Position numbers and translations under genes: made by a program
Part shown: in pieces, positions 42,007 through 51,449 of the stretch
Position numbering within the stretch: position 1 is the stretch's first letter
Layout: every line of letters begins with the position of its first letter
Notes under the pieces: generated by a model
The model's database searches: none
Seen by the model: only the letters and a program-made list of their open reading frames with translations
What the model was told of the DNA's origin: nothing
From: Levilactobacillus zymae
GTDB lineage: Bacteria > Bacillota > Bacilli > Lactobacillales > Lactobacillaceae
Direction: 5' to 3'
DNA length: 64,000 nucleotides
Assembly (NCBI RefSeq): GCF_032190635.1
Contig: NZ_JAVLAS010000002.1
Location: 1-64,000 of the forward strand

Positions 42007-42768
42007 ATGGCGTGGTTTAAGCGAAACAAGAAAAAAATTGATGATACAAGTTTAAAGTATGGTGTCGGTTTAGTTAGCTATACAGAGCCCAATGGGATGA
42101 TTGCAGAACAGTTCAAAACCATTCGGACGAATATTCAATTCTCCTCGGTTGATAAGCAACTCCAATCAATTCTGTTCACATCGTCGGGACCTTCTGAAGG
42201 AAAATCAACGATCAGTAATAATATGGCAGTTACCTGGGCGGATCAGGGCACTAAGGTTGTACTCGTTGATGCTGACTTACGGCGACCAGCCGTTCATCGC
42301 TCGTTCGATGTTAGTAATCGGATGGGATTGACGAACTATCTATCAGGAAACGCTGACTTATCGGCAGTGGTTCGCGAGACCATGGTCAAGGACCTTAGCG
42401 TAATCACAAGTGGACCAGTTCCACCTAACCCGGCGGAGCTATTGGGTAGTAAACGAATTGAAAATTTGTTAAGTGAACTAACCGCTGAATTTGATTTGGT
42501 GATTGTTGATGCACCACCGGTTAATACGGTGACGGATGCACAATTATTGGCGAGCCAAATTGATGGGACGGTTTTAGTTGTGCCACAAGGTATTGCTGAC
42601 AAGAATGGGGTGCGTCGGGCTAAGCAACTGTTGGAGACTGTTCACGCTAACATTTTAGGAACAGTGATGAATCGTGTGACAGCCCAAAAGTCAGTGGGTT
42701 ATTACGGTGGTAATTATTATGGTGGCAGTTATTACGGCGGCTATTACGGAACGGATGATAAAAAGTGA
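42007..42768 (+). CDS. Bacterial tyrosine kinase for EPS synthesis (CpsD/Wze-like)
   Basis: 253 residues. Walker A SGPSEGKST, Walker A' VVLVDADLRRP and Walker B LVIVDAPPVN mark the BY-kinase. The C-terminal cluster YYGGNYYGGSYYGGYYG holds the autophosphorylated tyrosines. It pairs with the upstream modulator. A GTG at 41998 is in frame, but ATG 42007 is better spaced from AGGTG. It overlaps the phosphatase gene by four bases. Confidence 0.9.
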   Translation: MAWFKRNKKKIDDTSLKYGVGLVSYTEPNGMIAEQFKTIRTNIQFSSVDKQLQSILFTSSGPSEGKSTISNNMAVTWADQGTKVVLVDADLRRPAVHRSFDVSNRMGLTNYLSGNADLSAVVRETMVKDLSVITSGPVPPNPAELLGSKRIENLLSELTAEFDLVIVDAPPVNTVTDAQLLASQIDGTVLVVPQGIADKNGVRRAKQLLETVHANILGTVMNRVTAQKSVGYYGGNYYGGSYYGGYYGTDDKK

Positions 42769-43547
42769 CGTTAGTTGATTTACATTGTCATATTTTACCG
42801 GGTGTGGATGACGGCGCGAAAGACTTGCCGATGGCGCTTGGTATGGCACGCGACGCGGTGGCGCAAGGGATTAGTCATATTCTGCTGACACCGCACCATA
42901 TGGATGGCGAATATACCAACCATAAGGTAGATGTATTGAGAAAAACAACGGCCTTTCAAGAAGCACTAGACGCTGCTAAGATCCCGTTAACAGTCTTTCC
43001 CGGACAAGAGGTGCACTTGACGGGGGAGCTCCTAACCGCACTAGATGACGACGATATCCTGTTTATGGATGAGGGCGGCAAGTATCTACTATTGGAATTA
43101 CCGCACAGTGGGATTCCAGAATATACGGAAGATATGATCTTTGAGTTGCAGGCGCGTGGGATTACACCAGTGATTGCCCATCCGGAACGGAACCATGGGT
43201 TTCAGAAGGAACCGGACCGGTTATATGATTTTGTAGAAATGGGTTGTTTAACGCAGCTGACCAGTAGTAGTTATCTTGGAGTGTTCGGCGATAATGTCGA
43301 GAAATTAACCGCTAAGATTATTCGCAGTGGTATGGGCTTTGCCTTTTCCTCGGATGCGCATAATTTTAAGGGACGGCGATTCTTAATGGGGGACGCCTTT
43401 AATAAACTAGAGCAACAAGCTGGTAAAGATGTTGCGACTAGGTTTAATGATGACGCTAGAGCAATCCTCAATGGGGAGGAGATTGTGAAACCGGAATTTA
43501 CTAGGATTTCGGTGCTCAAGAAGAAAAAGAGGTTTTGGTTATTCTAA
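42765..43547 (+). CDS. PHP-type protein-tyrosine phosphatase (CpsB/Wzb-like)
   Basis: 260 residues. DLHCHILPGVDDGAKD, LTPHHMDGEY, FPGQEVHL, VIAHPERNHGF and FSSDAHNFKGR are the metal-binding motifs of the PHP family used by CpsB/YwqE. It dephosphorylates the kinase tail. GTG start at 42765 (MTLVDLHCHI) overlaps the kinase gene, and the stop overlaps the next gene's ATG (TAATG). Confidence 0.9.
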   Translation: MTLVDLHCHILPGVDDGAKDLPMALGMARDAVAQGISHILLTPHHMDGEYTNHKVDVLRKTTAFQEALDAAKIPLTVFPGQEVHLTGELLTALDDDDILFMDEGGKYLLLELPHSGIPEYTEDMIFELQARGITPVIAHPERNHGFQKEPDRLYDFVEMGCLTQLTSSSYLGVFGDNVEKLTAKIIRSGMGFAFSSDAHNFKGRRFLMGDAFNKLEQQAGKDVATRFNDDARAILNGEEIVKPEFTRISVLKKKKRFWLF

Positions 43548-44215
43548 TGGATTATGGAGAAGAGCATACAAGAAATATTGCGATTGATTTGAATTACGAA
43601 CGACATCGCTATGTATATCGGTCGGTAAAGCGGATTTTTGACTTTGTAGCTAGTTTTTTTGGCCTAGTGTTACTCTTACCGGTATTTTTAATTGTTGCTA
43701 TTGCAATTAAATTAGAAGAGCCAAAGGGGCCAGTATTTTATTCGCAGATTCGTTTAGGACGACAACAGCGCCCCTTTAAAATGTACAAATTCAGATCAAT
43801 GGTCGTTAATGCAGATAGCTTGAAAAAATATCTGATTGATAAGAATGAAGTTGATGGGGCGATCTTTAAAATTAGGATGGATCCACGGGTGACAAAAGTT
43901 GGTAGATTTATTCGAAAACATAGTATTGACGAATTACCTCAGCTTTTGAATGTTCTACTGGGACAAATGAGCTTGGTTGGTCCTCGCCCACCTTTACCAG
44001 GTGAAGTCGTAAATTATACAGATTATGATAAGCAAAGATTATTTGTGAAACCCGGATGTACCGGTTTATGGCAAGTTACGGTTCGCAATGAAGTTGGTTT
44101 TGATGAAATGGTTGGACTTGATCTGAAATATATCTTGCATCGAAGCGTATTATTTGATTTGGGTGTTTTAATTAAAACTATTAGTGTTTTTTTCAGACCT
44201 AATGGGGCATATTAA
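43547..44215 (+). CDS. Undecaprenyl-phosphate sugar-1-phosphate transferase (priming)
   Basis: 222 residues. One membrane segment at about 31-55 (DFVASFFGLVLLLPVFLIVAI) precedes the bacterial sugar transferase domain: KGPVFYSQIRLGR, FKMYKFRSM, RKHSIDELPQLLNVLLGQMS, VGPRPPLPGE and KPGCTGLWQV. It loads the first sugar phosphate on the lipid carrier at the inner membrane. ATG 43547 is chosen since it overlaps the upstream stop; a TTG at 43535 is in frame. Confidence 0.9.
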   Translation: MDYGEEHTRNIAIDLNYERHRYVYRSVKRIFDFVASFFGLVLLLPVFLIVAIAIKLEEPKGPVFYSQIRLGRQQRPFKMYKFRSMVVNADSLKKYLIDKNEVDGAIFKIRMDPRVTKVGRFIRKHSIDELPQLLNVLLGQMSLVGPRPPLPGEVVNYTDYDKQRLFVKPGCTGLWQVTVRNEVGFDEMVGLDLKYILHRSVLFDLGVLIKTISVFFRPNGAY

Positions 44216-44227
44216 GGAAGACCCAAA

Positions 44228-44305
44228 TTGCAAGAACAAATTAGCCACACGATAAATCCTATTAAATCAGTATTTTCATTAATATTCATATTTTATGGAT
44301 TTAAC
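44228..44305 (+). pseudogene. Start of an EPS membrane-protein gene cut off by IS30
   Basis: AAGGAAG precedes TTG 44228, from which the frame reads QEQISHTINPIKSVFSLIFI, the start of a membrane segment, then runs into the IS30 element. Only about 25 codons remain. In this position a polymerase, flippase or transferase gene is usual, but the family cannot be told. Confidence 0.45.
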
Positions 44306-45358
44306 TTAACCGGCGGAAGCAGCGGAGAAAAGCTCTTTGGGTGTTTGATAGCCAGTTTGCCGGCGCGGTAAATTGTTTAGCTTTGACTCAACTGCTTGGA
44401 TATCATGAGGACCCAAAATATCCATGGATAGACCCTTGGGTACATCGCGGCGGATCATTCGATTATGCGCTTCGTTAGTCCCACGCTCAGAGGAACGATA
44501 TGGATGAGCATAATAAAGGTCAGCGACACCGGTAAGTACAGCGCCAACTTCCGAGAACTCAGCGCCATTATCGGCAGTAACTGACTTCATGATTGATCCG
44601 TATTCTTGACAGATCTTGGCCAGCTCATAGTTGACTGAATCGGCATCACGACCATCGATCAAACGTAGAATTTGGCAGCGGGATTGACGCTCGATCAGCG
44701 TTAAGATCACACTCTCTTGACCGTTGCGCTTGCCCACCACGGTGTCCAATTCGAAATGGCCGAACTCTTGGCGCTGGTCGATACTTTTAGGCCGTTCAAC
44801 AATACTCCGCCCGGCCAGACGCTTGTGCTTGATCGAGTGATGATGTTTGGCACGGTGGCGCGTTTTTTCGAGTAGATCAAGATTGCGGACTTCAAGTAAC
44901 TGGGCATCAATATAGTGGTATAGCGTCTTGGTCGAGACCATCTCCTCAGGTTGATATAAGCCTTCAAGTTTGGCCCGTCCTACTGCTGCATCAGGCGACC
45001 AACCATCTTGACGCAAATGAGTCGTAAAATAGTCGATAAAATCAGCGACACCGACGAGTTTCAAAGGTCGATGACAGTGGGCTCGATTAGCTTCGTACTT
45101 AGCTTGTGCTGTTTCTGGTGAGTATACAGCATAATATTGGCGTTGACCATTCAATTTTTTTACTTGGTCGATCTCGCCGCGGCACAATTCATTATTGATT
45201 GTTTGATGACAAACATTAAGCGCTCTGGCAATTGCACGATTGGAATAGCCTTGGCTGTGCAGCGTAGCAATTCTGCCTCGTTCAAACGAAGTTAGGTGCT
45301 GACCTTTTTTTCTGACTGTGGTATTCTGTTCTTGCATCAAGACAATAACCTCTTTCAT
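44306..45358 (-). CDS. IS30-family transposase, 350 aa
   Basis: Start MKEVIVLMQEQNTTVRKKGQ; internal Mets give a possible later start. HTH: LTSFERGRIATLHSQGYSNRAIARAL with TINNELCRG. DDE core: FELDTVVGKRNGQESVILTLIERQSR, VTADNGAEFS, YYAHPYRSSERGTNEAHNRMIRRDVPKG. Intact. It differs from the 309-residue IS30 transposase at 47318. The exact element ends were not secured: TTTAACTTA near 44299 and TTTAGCTAA near 45431 (minus) are weak candidates for its repeats. It lies between a truncated gene start and an rmlD remnant, so it probably caused a deletion. Confidence 0.88.
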   Translation of the reverse strand: MKEVIVLMQEQNTTVRKKGQHLTSFERGRIATLHSQGYSNRAIARALNVCHQTINNELCRGEIDQVKKLNGQRQYYAVYSPETAQAKYEANRAHCHRPLKLVGVADFIDYFTTHLRQDGWSPDAAVGRAKLEGLYQPEEMVSTKTLYHYIDAQLLEVRNLDLLEKTRHRAKHHHSIKHKRLAGRSIVERPKSIDQRQEFGHFELDTVVGKRNGQESVILTLIERQSRCQILRLIDGRDADSVNYELAKICQEYGSIMKSVTADNGAEFSEVGAVLTGVADLYYAHPYRSSERGTNEAHNRMIRRDVPKGLSMDILGPHDIQAVESKLNNLPRRQTGYQTPKELFSAASAG

Positions 45359-45460
45359 TGTTTGTGTAGGAACATCAATGATAACAGAGATTTGTCTTGG
45401 TGTTTTTTATTTTATCAATTAGCTAAAAGTATTTGGCTAACTTGATTATAAAACGCGCGT

Positions 45461-45766
45461 GACCAGATTGGTCGATCAACTTGGACAAAGACTTTGGCTG
45501 AATTTATGAGTTACGCGGTTGAAGAGAAATTGGCGTATGGGTTATATCAATTGTCCAATGATGACAGTTGTTCTTGGTATGATTTTGCTTGTGAGATTTT
45601 AAAGGATACTCAAGTTCAAGTTGAGCCAGTTGATTCTACAGCTTTTCCACAAAAAGCTTATCGACCGAAGCATTCTGTGATGAGTTTGGATAAGGTTAAG
45701 GCGACTGGATTTGAGATTCCAACTTGGCAGAAGGCTTTGCGGAGTTTCAAAATAAATTTGAAGTAA
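45461..45766 (+). pseudogene. C-terminal remnant of rmlD
   Basis: The frame GRSTWTKTLAEFMSYAV through LYQLSNDDSCSWYDFACEI to the stop aligns with the last third of the complete RmlD at 56530 (GRPSWTRTLAEFMTYAL..., LSNDNSCNWYEFAQAI). It begins right beside the IS30 element and lacks the NAD-binding part. It is diverged in DNA, so it is not a recent copy of 56530. It implies a second rhamnose cluster was once here. Confidence 0.75.
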
Positions 45767-45805
45767 TTGTAGTATAATTAGAGTTATTTTGAGGAGACCG
45801 AAGGG

Positions 45806-46879
45806 GTGGTTGGTAGTATGCAACATAGAAAAAAGACGCATCCAGTTCGTAACACCATATTGGTACTTATTCTCTTATTGATCGCCGGTGGTGCGGCGTA
45901 TGGTATGACACGCTATAGAAGTATTAAAAATGCTGTCAACAGTTCGTTTAATGCTTCTGGTGTAACTAAAGAACGAGATGTAAATAAGCAATTATCTGAT
46001 AAGAAGCCTATCTCAATTCTCTTATTGGGAACTGATACAGGTGCATTAGGTCGGAGTTACAAGGGTCGAACCGATAGTATGATGGTTGTGACCTTAAATC
46101 CGACCACTAATAAAACCACAATTACGAGTGTTCCGCGGGACACGGCGGTAACGATTCCTGGTTTTGCTAGTCAGTCCCCTTCGAAAATTAACGCAGCTTA
46201 TGCTTGGGGACAAGCAAAGACTACTATCGATACGATTCAAAAAATGCTAAACATTCCTATCGACTTTTATGCGTTAATTAACATGGGTGGCCTGGAAAAA
46301 GTTATTGATCAGGTCGGTGGTGTTGATGTTACGCCAACGTTAAGTTTTACTTATGCAGGTTATACATTCAAAAAAGGTATTAAGACCCACATGAATGGGA
46401 AAAAAGCATTGGCTTATTCTCGGATGCGGTATGATGATCCAGACAATGACTATGGCCGACAGAAGCGGCAACGGGCTGTTCTGATGGCGTTAGTTAAGAA
46501 GAGTGGTTCAATCTCAACATTACTTAATCAGAGCTTCATCAGTTCTTTGGCTAAGCAGACACAAACTGATTTAACCTTTGATGATTTAACGAGTTTAGCG
46601 CAGAATTATCGGTCAGCCACCAAAAACTTGAAGGAAACACACCTCCAAGGGACTGGTAAGGAACTTAACGACCAGAGCATGGAAGTTATGAAAAAGTCCG
46701 AACTCCAACGCGTGACAAACTTTATTCGTAATGGCTTGAGCTTATCTTACAAGAAGACCGGATCAATTGCGGTTTTTAGTAGTACGAATTCGAAGAGTAA
46801 GAGTCGTTCTAGCTCCAGTTCTAGCACAGAAACAAATGCAACAACCGCTAATGGCGGAACAAACAATGGTAGATTGTAA
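45806..46879 (+). CDS. LytR-CpsA-Psr (LCP) family ligase
   Basis: 357 residues. Membrane anchor at about 14-33 (ILVLILLLIAGGAAYGM), then the LCP domain: SILLLGTDTG, GRTDSMMVVTLNP, TSVPRDTAV, INAAYAWG, INMGGLEKVIDQVGGVDV and SRMRYDDPDNDYGRQKRQR with the Asp/Arg that bind the pyrophosphate lipid. It attaches finished polysaccharide to peptidoglycan outside the membrane. The Ser/Asn tail ends in GRL-stop, and these last codons come from an IS30 end sequence (46868-46885), so the native C-terminus has been replaced. GAGGAG precedes GTG 45806; ATG 45818 is an alternative. Confidence 0.85.
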   Translation: MVGSMQHRKKTHPVRNTILVLILLLIAGGAAYGMTRYRSIKNAVNSSFNASGVTKERDVNKQLSDKKPISILLLGTDTGALGRSYKGRTDSMMVVTLNPTTNKTTITSVPRDTAVTIPGFASQSPSKINAAYAWGQAKTTIDTIQKMLNIPIDFYALINMGGLEKVIDQVGGVDVTPTLSFTYAGYTFKKGIKTHMNGKKALAYSRMRYDDPDNDYGRQKRQRAVLMALVKKSGSISTLLNQSFISSLAKQTQTDLTFDDLTSLAQNYRSATKNLKETHLQGTGKELNDQSMEVMKKSELQRVTNFIRNGLSLSYKKTGSIAVFSSTNSKSKSRSSSSSSTETNATTANGGTNNGRL

Positions 46880-46885
46880 AATTAA
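46868..46885. repeat. Solo IS30 (ISLpl1-like) terminal repeat
   Basis: GGTAGATTGTAAAATTAA is identical to the outer 18 bases of the IS30 copy at 47219 but continues into IS3 sequence. It marks an old insertion or deletion endpoint. Confidence 0.6.
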
Positions 46886-47218
46886 GCCGCAATTCATAAC
46901 TGGGTTAAAGGCGCTAAATCAGTTGAGCTAGAAGACGGTACTGAAGTAACGTCCAAAGAATTCAAACAACTTCAAAAGGAAAATCAGCGATTAAAAGAGG
47001 AACTTGAAATTTTAAAAGCTGCGGCGGTGTTACTGGGAAAGCATTAGGACGAATTAATTGCCTTGTCTTCATAGAAGATCAGTTATTGCGACACCGCTTA
47101 TCAATTATTCTTTCGGCACTGAAATTACCGCGCAGCACCTATTACCATTGGAAAAGATATCAACCTAGTCAACACGAACGTGTTGATAATCAGCTCAAAG
47201 AAAAAATTAAATTGATTT

Positions 47219-48261
47219 GGTAGATTGTAAAATTAATCCGAACGCTGTTCGGACAAAAAAGATCAGCTTCCTTTAAAATGGTGTTTACCACAAACCCATC
47301 TTTTAGGAGCTGATCTTTTGTCTAGTATAACCTATTCCGAACGAATTAAAATCGAAACCTTTTGTGAACTAGGGCTGTCCAATATCCAAATGGGCGTTCG
47401 GCTGAACCGATCACCGTCAACAATTTCTTATGAATTATCTCGATGTCAACCTTATCAGGCTGAATTAGCACAAACAGATGCCGAATACAAGCGATCACGA
47501 TGTGGTCGGAAAACTAAGCTGAGCGATGAGTTAAAGCAAAAAATTCTCAACCATTTACGTCTAAGCTGGTCACCAGGAATGATTGCTCACGAATTTAAAC
47601 TAGCTACTAAATCTATTTATAATTGGCTAAATCAGGGGAGAATTGATTTCTCCTTGAATGATCTACCTGAACATGGCGTACGCCAACGGCGTAACGTTGA
47701 CCAACGATCCAAATATAATCAATCTTTGGGGCGATCAATTGAACAGCGTCCCATGATGATTAATCAACGTAATCGCATCGGCGATTTTGAACTAGATACA
47801 GTCGTTGGTCCTCGTGGGCATAGTAAGGCAGTTTTATTAACTTTAATCGATCGAAAATCACGGTTCCTTTGGGCATACCGGTTAAAAGATCGAACGACAG
47901 CGAGTGTTAATGAAGCACTGACTAAGTTCCTAACAACTTTTAATGGACCGGTGCACAGTTTTACTGTGGACCGTGGTACTGAGTTTAGTGGGCTAGTATC
48001 ATTTGAATCACAATATGGTATTAAGACCTATTACTGTCATGCTTATACGCCAGCTGAACGTGGTAGTAATGAACGCTTTAATCGGAATTTACGTTATTTT
48101 TATCCTAAGGGGACTCGTTTTGAGCACATTAGTGCTCAAGATTTAACGACGACGTTACTCCAAATTAACCAGCGACCGCTTAAAATACTCGACTGGCAAA
48201 CACCGTATCAGGTTATGCTGACCAATTTGTCCAAAAATTCGGATTAAATTTGCAATCTACC
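47219..48261 (+). mobile_element. IS30-family element, ISLpl1-like, 1043 bp
   Basis: Ends GGTAGATTGTAAAATTAATC (left) and GGTAGATTGCAAATTTAATC (right, read on minus) are imperfect inverted repeats. ATTT occurs on both sides (47215-47218 and 48262-48265) as the target duplication. Length and transposase size equal those known for ISLpl1 of Lactiplantibacillus plantarum. Inserted in orfB of an IS3 element. Confidence 0.88.
47318..48247 (+). CDS. IS30-family transposase, 309 aa
   Basis: TTG start after TAGGAGC. HTH: SERIKIETFCELGLSNIQMG with PSTISYELSR. DDE core: FELDTVVGPRGHSKAVLLTL, VDRGTEFSG, YCHAYTPAERGSNERFNRNL. Full length and uninterrupted, so the element may be mobile. Confidence 0.9.
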   Translation: MSSITYSERIKIETFCELGLSNIQMGVRLNRSPSTISYELSRCQPYQAELAQTDAEYKRSRCGRKTKLSDELKQKILNHLRLSWSPGMIAHEFKLATKSIYNWLNQGRIDFSLNDLPEHGVRQRRNVDQRSKYNQSLGRSIEQRPMMINQRNRIGDFELDTVVGPRGHSKAVLLTLIDRKSRFLWAYRLKDRTTASVNEALTKFLTTFNGPVHSFTVDRGTEFSGLVSFESQYGIKTYYCHAYTPAERGSNERFNRNLRYFYPKGTRFEHISAQDLTTTLLQINQRPLKILDWQTPYQVMLTNLSKNSD

Positions 48262-48900
48262 ATTTGGGAAAATAATTATCGTGCCTATGGTTATCCACGA
48301 ATAACGATGGTGCTTCGCAAGTCAGGCATCTGTGTTGGGTCAAAACGAATTTTACGATTAATGAGGGAAATGGAGATTCACTCTTTAATGAATCGGCGAT
48401 TTAAAAAACCTGGCACTCATGTGGATCATTCACAACGCCCCAATTTAATCAAGCACCAGCCCAATGCAAGGATATGGCGTGCTGACATTACTTATTTGGA
48501 ATTACGTCCAGGAACCTGGGTTTATCTCAGTTCTATTTACGAACCAAAGGTTCATCAAGTCCTTGCTTTCAAGATTGGTCGTCAGATGGAGGCGACGTTA
48601 GTTGTAGAAACGATTAATCAGGCGCTTGAATGTCATCAAAAGCCACAATATTTTCACTCTGACATGGGTTCACAGTACACCAGCAACGAAGTTGAAACTT
48701 TACTTGAACGGCATCAGATTAGCCACTCATACTCAAAACAAGGTTATCCTTATGATAATGGGCCAATTGAAGCTTTTCACTCATTGCTGAAGAGAGAGTT
48801 TGCCTTTCAAACAACTTTTTCCAATTTTGAGGACTTGGTAACCCGAACCTCAAATTACATCAGTTGGTTTAATTCCGACAGAATTAGAACGAGTGTTTAG
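48262..48900 (+). pseudogene. IS3-family orfB, 3' part
   Basis: About 212 codons with the IS3 integrase core: WRADITYLELRPGTWVYLSS, YFHSDMGSQYTS and HSYSKQGYPYDNGPIEAFHS with a terminal glutamate region. It has lost its start to the IS30 insertion; the first ~48 codons lie before 47219. Confidence 0.8.
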
Positions 48901-48968
48901 AAAAAGATGTGCCATTTATTGACATAGGAGCATGTTTGTGTGATTGTTGAAATAAAGGAGTAAATTCA

Positions 48969-50147
48969 GTGGAAAAACATGTATTCATCGTGGGATCAAA
49001 AGGGATTCCAGCCAATTATGGTGGTTATGAAACCTTTTTGGAATATTTAACTCAAGGGCAGCAGGACACAGCAATTAAATATCATGTTGCTTGTAAAGTG
49101 ACCAATAAAACAGCAGCCAAACAGAAGCATTTTATGCATAATCACGCTGATTGTTTTAATGTTTATGTACCGAATATCGGTCCAGCACAGGCGATCTATT
49201 ATGATGTTGCCGCGCTGAACCAGGCGATTCGCTATGCACGACGTCATCGAATCAAAAAGCCAATTTTTTACATCTTGGCTTGCCGGATTGGACCCTTTAT
49301 GCGGGGTATTACACGGCGCGTGCATGCAATTGGCGGCGTTGTCTACGTTAATCCCGATGGTCATGAATGGATGCGGGCTAAATGGAGTAAGCCAGTAAGA
49401 CAATACTGGAAGTATTCCGAAGGTTTGATGGTGAAACATGCCGATCTATTGATCTGTGACAGTAAGAATATTGAAAAATATATTCAAACGACCTACATGC
49501 AGTACCAACCAAAAACAACCTTTATTGCGTATGGCGCTGATGCACAGCGGTCAACTTTAGCCGACGATGATGCTAAAATTACTGATTGGTTCCATAAATT
49601 CAATATTCGCGCTAACGAGTATTATTTGATTGTTGGTCGCTTTGTCCCAGAAAATAATTATGAAACCATGATTCGGGAATTTATGACTTCAAAATCACAA
49701 AAAGACTTGGTGATCATTACTAATGTCGAACATAATCAGTTCTACGATGCGTTAAAAGCTAAGACCCACTTTGAACAGGATCAGCGCATCAAGTTCGTTG
49801 GTACGGTTTACGATCAGAACTTGTTAAGCAAGATTCGTGAACTGGCATATGGTTATCTACACGGTCATTCGGTAGGGGGGACTAACCCCTCGTTACTTGA
49901 AGCTTTAGCTAGTACTAAGTTGAATCTGTTGTTCGATGTTGGCTTTAATCGTGAAGTTGGTGAGGACAGCGCACTTTACTGGAGCAAGCAGTCTGGCGCT
50001 TTGGCTAAGTTGATCGAACAAGCGGATGATTTATCAGCATCTGAGATCGAACAGTTTGATCAAGCATCGACACAACGGATCGCAGATGCTTATAGTTGGC
50101 CGTTTATTGTTGGTGAGTATGAGAAAAAGTTTTTGGAGGTAAACTAG
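48969..50147 (+). CDS. Glycosyltransferase, DUF1972/rhamnosyltransferase type
   Basis: 392 residues. VFIVGSKGIPANYGGYETFLE is the N-terminal signature of DUF1972 transferases (Cps2T/WchF-like, which add rhamnose to the lipid-linked first sugar). The C-terminal GT4 part has YYLIVGRFVPENNYE and GGTNPSLLEALAS for nucleotide-sugar binding. AAAGGAG precedes the GTG start at 48969. With rml genes nearby, dTDP-rhamnose is a likely donor. It is followed with no gap by another transferase gene. Confidence 0.82.
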   Translation: MEKHVFIVGSKGIPANYGGYETFLEYLTQGQQDTAIKYHVACKVTNKTAAKQKHFMHNHADCFNVYVPNIGPAQAIYYDVAALNQAIRYARRHRIKKPIFYILACRIGPFMRGITRRVHAIGGVVYVNPDGHEWMRAKWSKPVRQYWKYSEGLMVKHADLLICDSKNIEKYIQTTYMQYQPKTTFIAYGADAQRSTLADDDAKITDWFHKFNIRANEYYLIVGRFVPENNYETMIREFMTSKSQKDLVIITNVEHNQFYDALKAKTHFEQDQRIKFVGTVYDQNLLSKIRELAYGYLHGHSVGGTNPSLLEALASTKLNLLFDVGFNREVGEDSALYWSKQSGALAKLIEQADDLSASEIEQFDQASTQRIADAYSWPFIVGEYEKKFLEVN

Positions 50148-51449
50148 TTGAAAATTCTGCATTATTCTTTAGGTTTCCCACCAGAGCGTAGTGGCGGATT
50201 AATTCGTTATACGATGGATTTGATGAACGAACAAATTCGGCAAGGCGATGAGGTTTATTATTTATATCCTGGTCATATTAATTTGCTTAAGAAAACAGCA
50301 TATATTAAAAATGATACCAAGCATGCTAAAGCACACTTTCATCCATACTCATTAGTTAATTCTTTGCCATTACCACTTTTTGGTGGAATAAAAACACCTG
50401 AAGATTTTATGCAATCAGTTGATATTAGTATCTACCATTCTTTACTTAAAAAAATTAAACCAGATGTTATCCATGTCCATACTTTAATGGGGATACACAA
50501 AGAGTTTTTTATGTGTGCGAAATCATTAAGGATAAGAATGATTTTTACTAGTCATGATTATTTTGGATTAGCACCTGAGCCTACTTTTTATTATCAGGGA
50601 CATAATTATGATGATAATAATACCATGAATCAATGGATAAAAATTGGACAAAATGCTATGCCAACATGGAAACTACGGATATTTCAGCTGAAATTTTATC
50701 CTCTATTAAAAATCATAAAAAAGAGGATTAATTTTAATAGAATAAACAATAGATACCAAATTACTTCTAGTGTTAATACAGATGATAGAAAAAAAGAGAG
50801 TTTTCAAAGATTAAAATATTATTATCTGGAAATATTCAAACTGATAGATTTTTATCATTTTAACAGTAAGTTAGCAAAGTCTGTTTTTAATTCTAAAATT
50901 AAATTCAGTGACAACTTTAGATGTATAAATATAACAAATTCACAGATAAAAAAAAGAAATAATAATTTATCTAGAATAAAAATCCCTATAAGGGTTGCTT
51001 ATATCGGTCCATATAGTGATTATAAAGGATTTTTTGAATTTATAAAATTACCTAGTTTATTAGCAGACAATAGATTTGAATTTCATGTTTATGGTAGTAA
51101 TGAAACTGTTTCTTTACCTAAAACAATTAAAAATCATGGTAGGTTTAGTAGTGATGAAATGGATGATATTTATAATAGTATAGATATTATTGTGGTACCG
51201 AGTTTATGGAAAGAAACGTTTGGATTTATTGTTGAGGAAGGATTATCTTATAACAAAATTGTTTTTGCCAGTAATAATGTTGGAGCAAAGGATCTATTGC
51301 CTTGTGACCACGTTTTTAATGGAATGATTGATTTAGCCAATAAAATAAAGCATTTACAATTTGACTCTTGTAATAAATCACATGCAATTAAAACTATTGC
51401 TGAGCACTATAATGAGATATATGAAATATACAGTATTAAAGGGGTATAA
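50148..51449 (+). CDS. Glycosyltransferase family 4 protein
   Basis: 433 residues. N-terminal LHYSLGFPPERSGGLIRY and DVIHVHTLMG, C-terminal VAYIGPYSDYKGFFEF and VVPSLWKETFGFIVEEGL, the GT4 E-x7-E region. It starts with TTG one base after the upstream stop, with GGAGG nine bases before. From here the DNA is markedly richer in A+T than the preceding gene, suggesting separate acquisition. The sugar and acceptor are unknown. Confidence 0.82.
   Translation: MKILHYSLGFPPERSGGLIRYTMDLMNEQIRQGDEVYYLYPGHINLLKKTAYIKNDTKHAKAHFHPYSLVNSLPLPLFGGIKTPEDFMQSVDISIYHSLLKKIKPDVIHVHTLMGIHKEFFMCAKSLRIRMIFTSHDYFGLAPEPTFYYQGHNYDDNNTMNQWIKIGQNAMPTWKLRIFQLKFYPLLKIIKKRINFNRINNRYQITSSVNTDDRKKESFQRLKYYYLEIFKLIDFYHFNSKLAKSVFNSKIKFSDNFRCINITNSQIKKRNNNLSRIKIPIRVAYIGPYSDYKGFFEFIKLPSLLADNRFEFHVYGSNETVSLPKTIKNHGRFSSDEMDDIYNSIDIIVVPSLWKETFGFIVEEGLSYNKIVFASNNVGAKDLLPCDHVFNGMIDLANKIKHLQFDSCNKSHAIKTIAEHYNEIYEIYSIKGV

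Larger units (their letters stand above)
46886..48933 (+). mobile_element. IS3-family element, 5'-truncated and interrupted by IS30
   Basis: The 3' part of orfA (IHNWVKGAKSVELEDGTEV to LLGKH-stop at 47047) and the beginning of orfB (LLRHRLSIILSALKLPRSTY) lie left of an IS30 copy; the rest of orfB continues to 48900 on the right. Joining across the IS30 restores KIKLIW-ENNYRAYGYPR. The left end is lost at the solo IS30 repeat. The last 201 bp recur at 59436. Confidence 0.8.

Noticed and set aside
44290..45435. Exact borders for the 350-aa IS30 element
   Set aside because: Candidate repeats match at only about seven of nine bases and no target duplication is clear, so no element borders are given.
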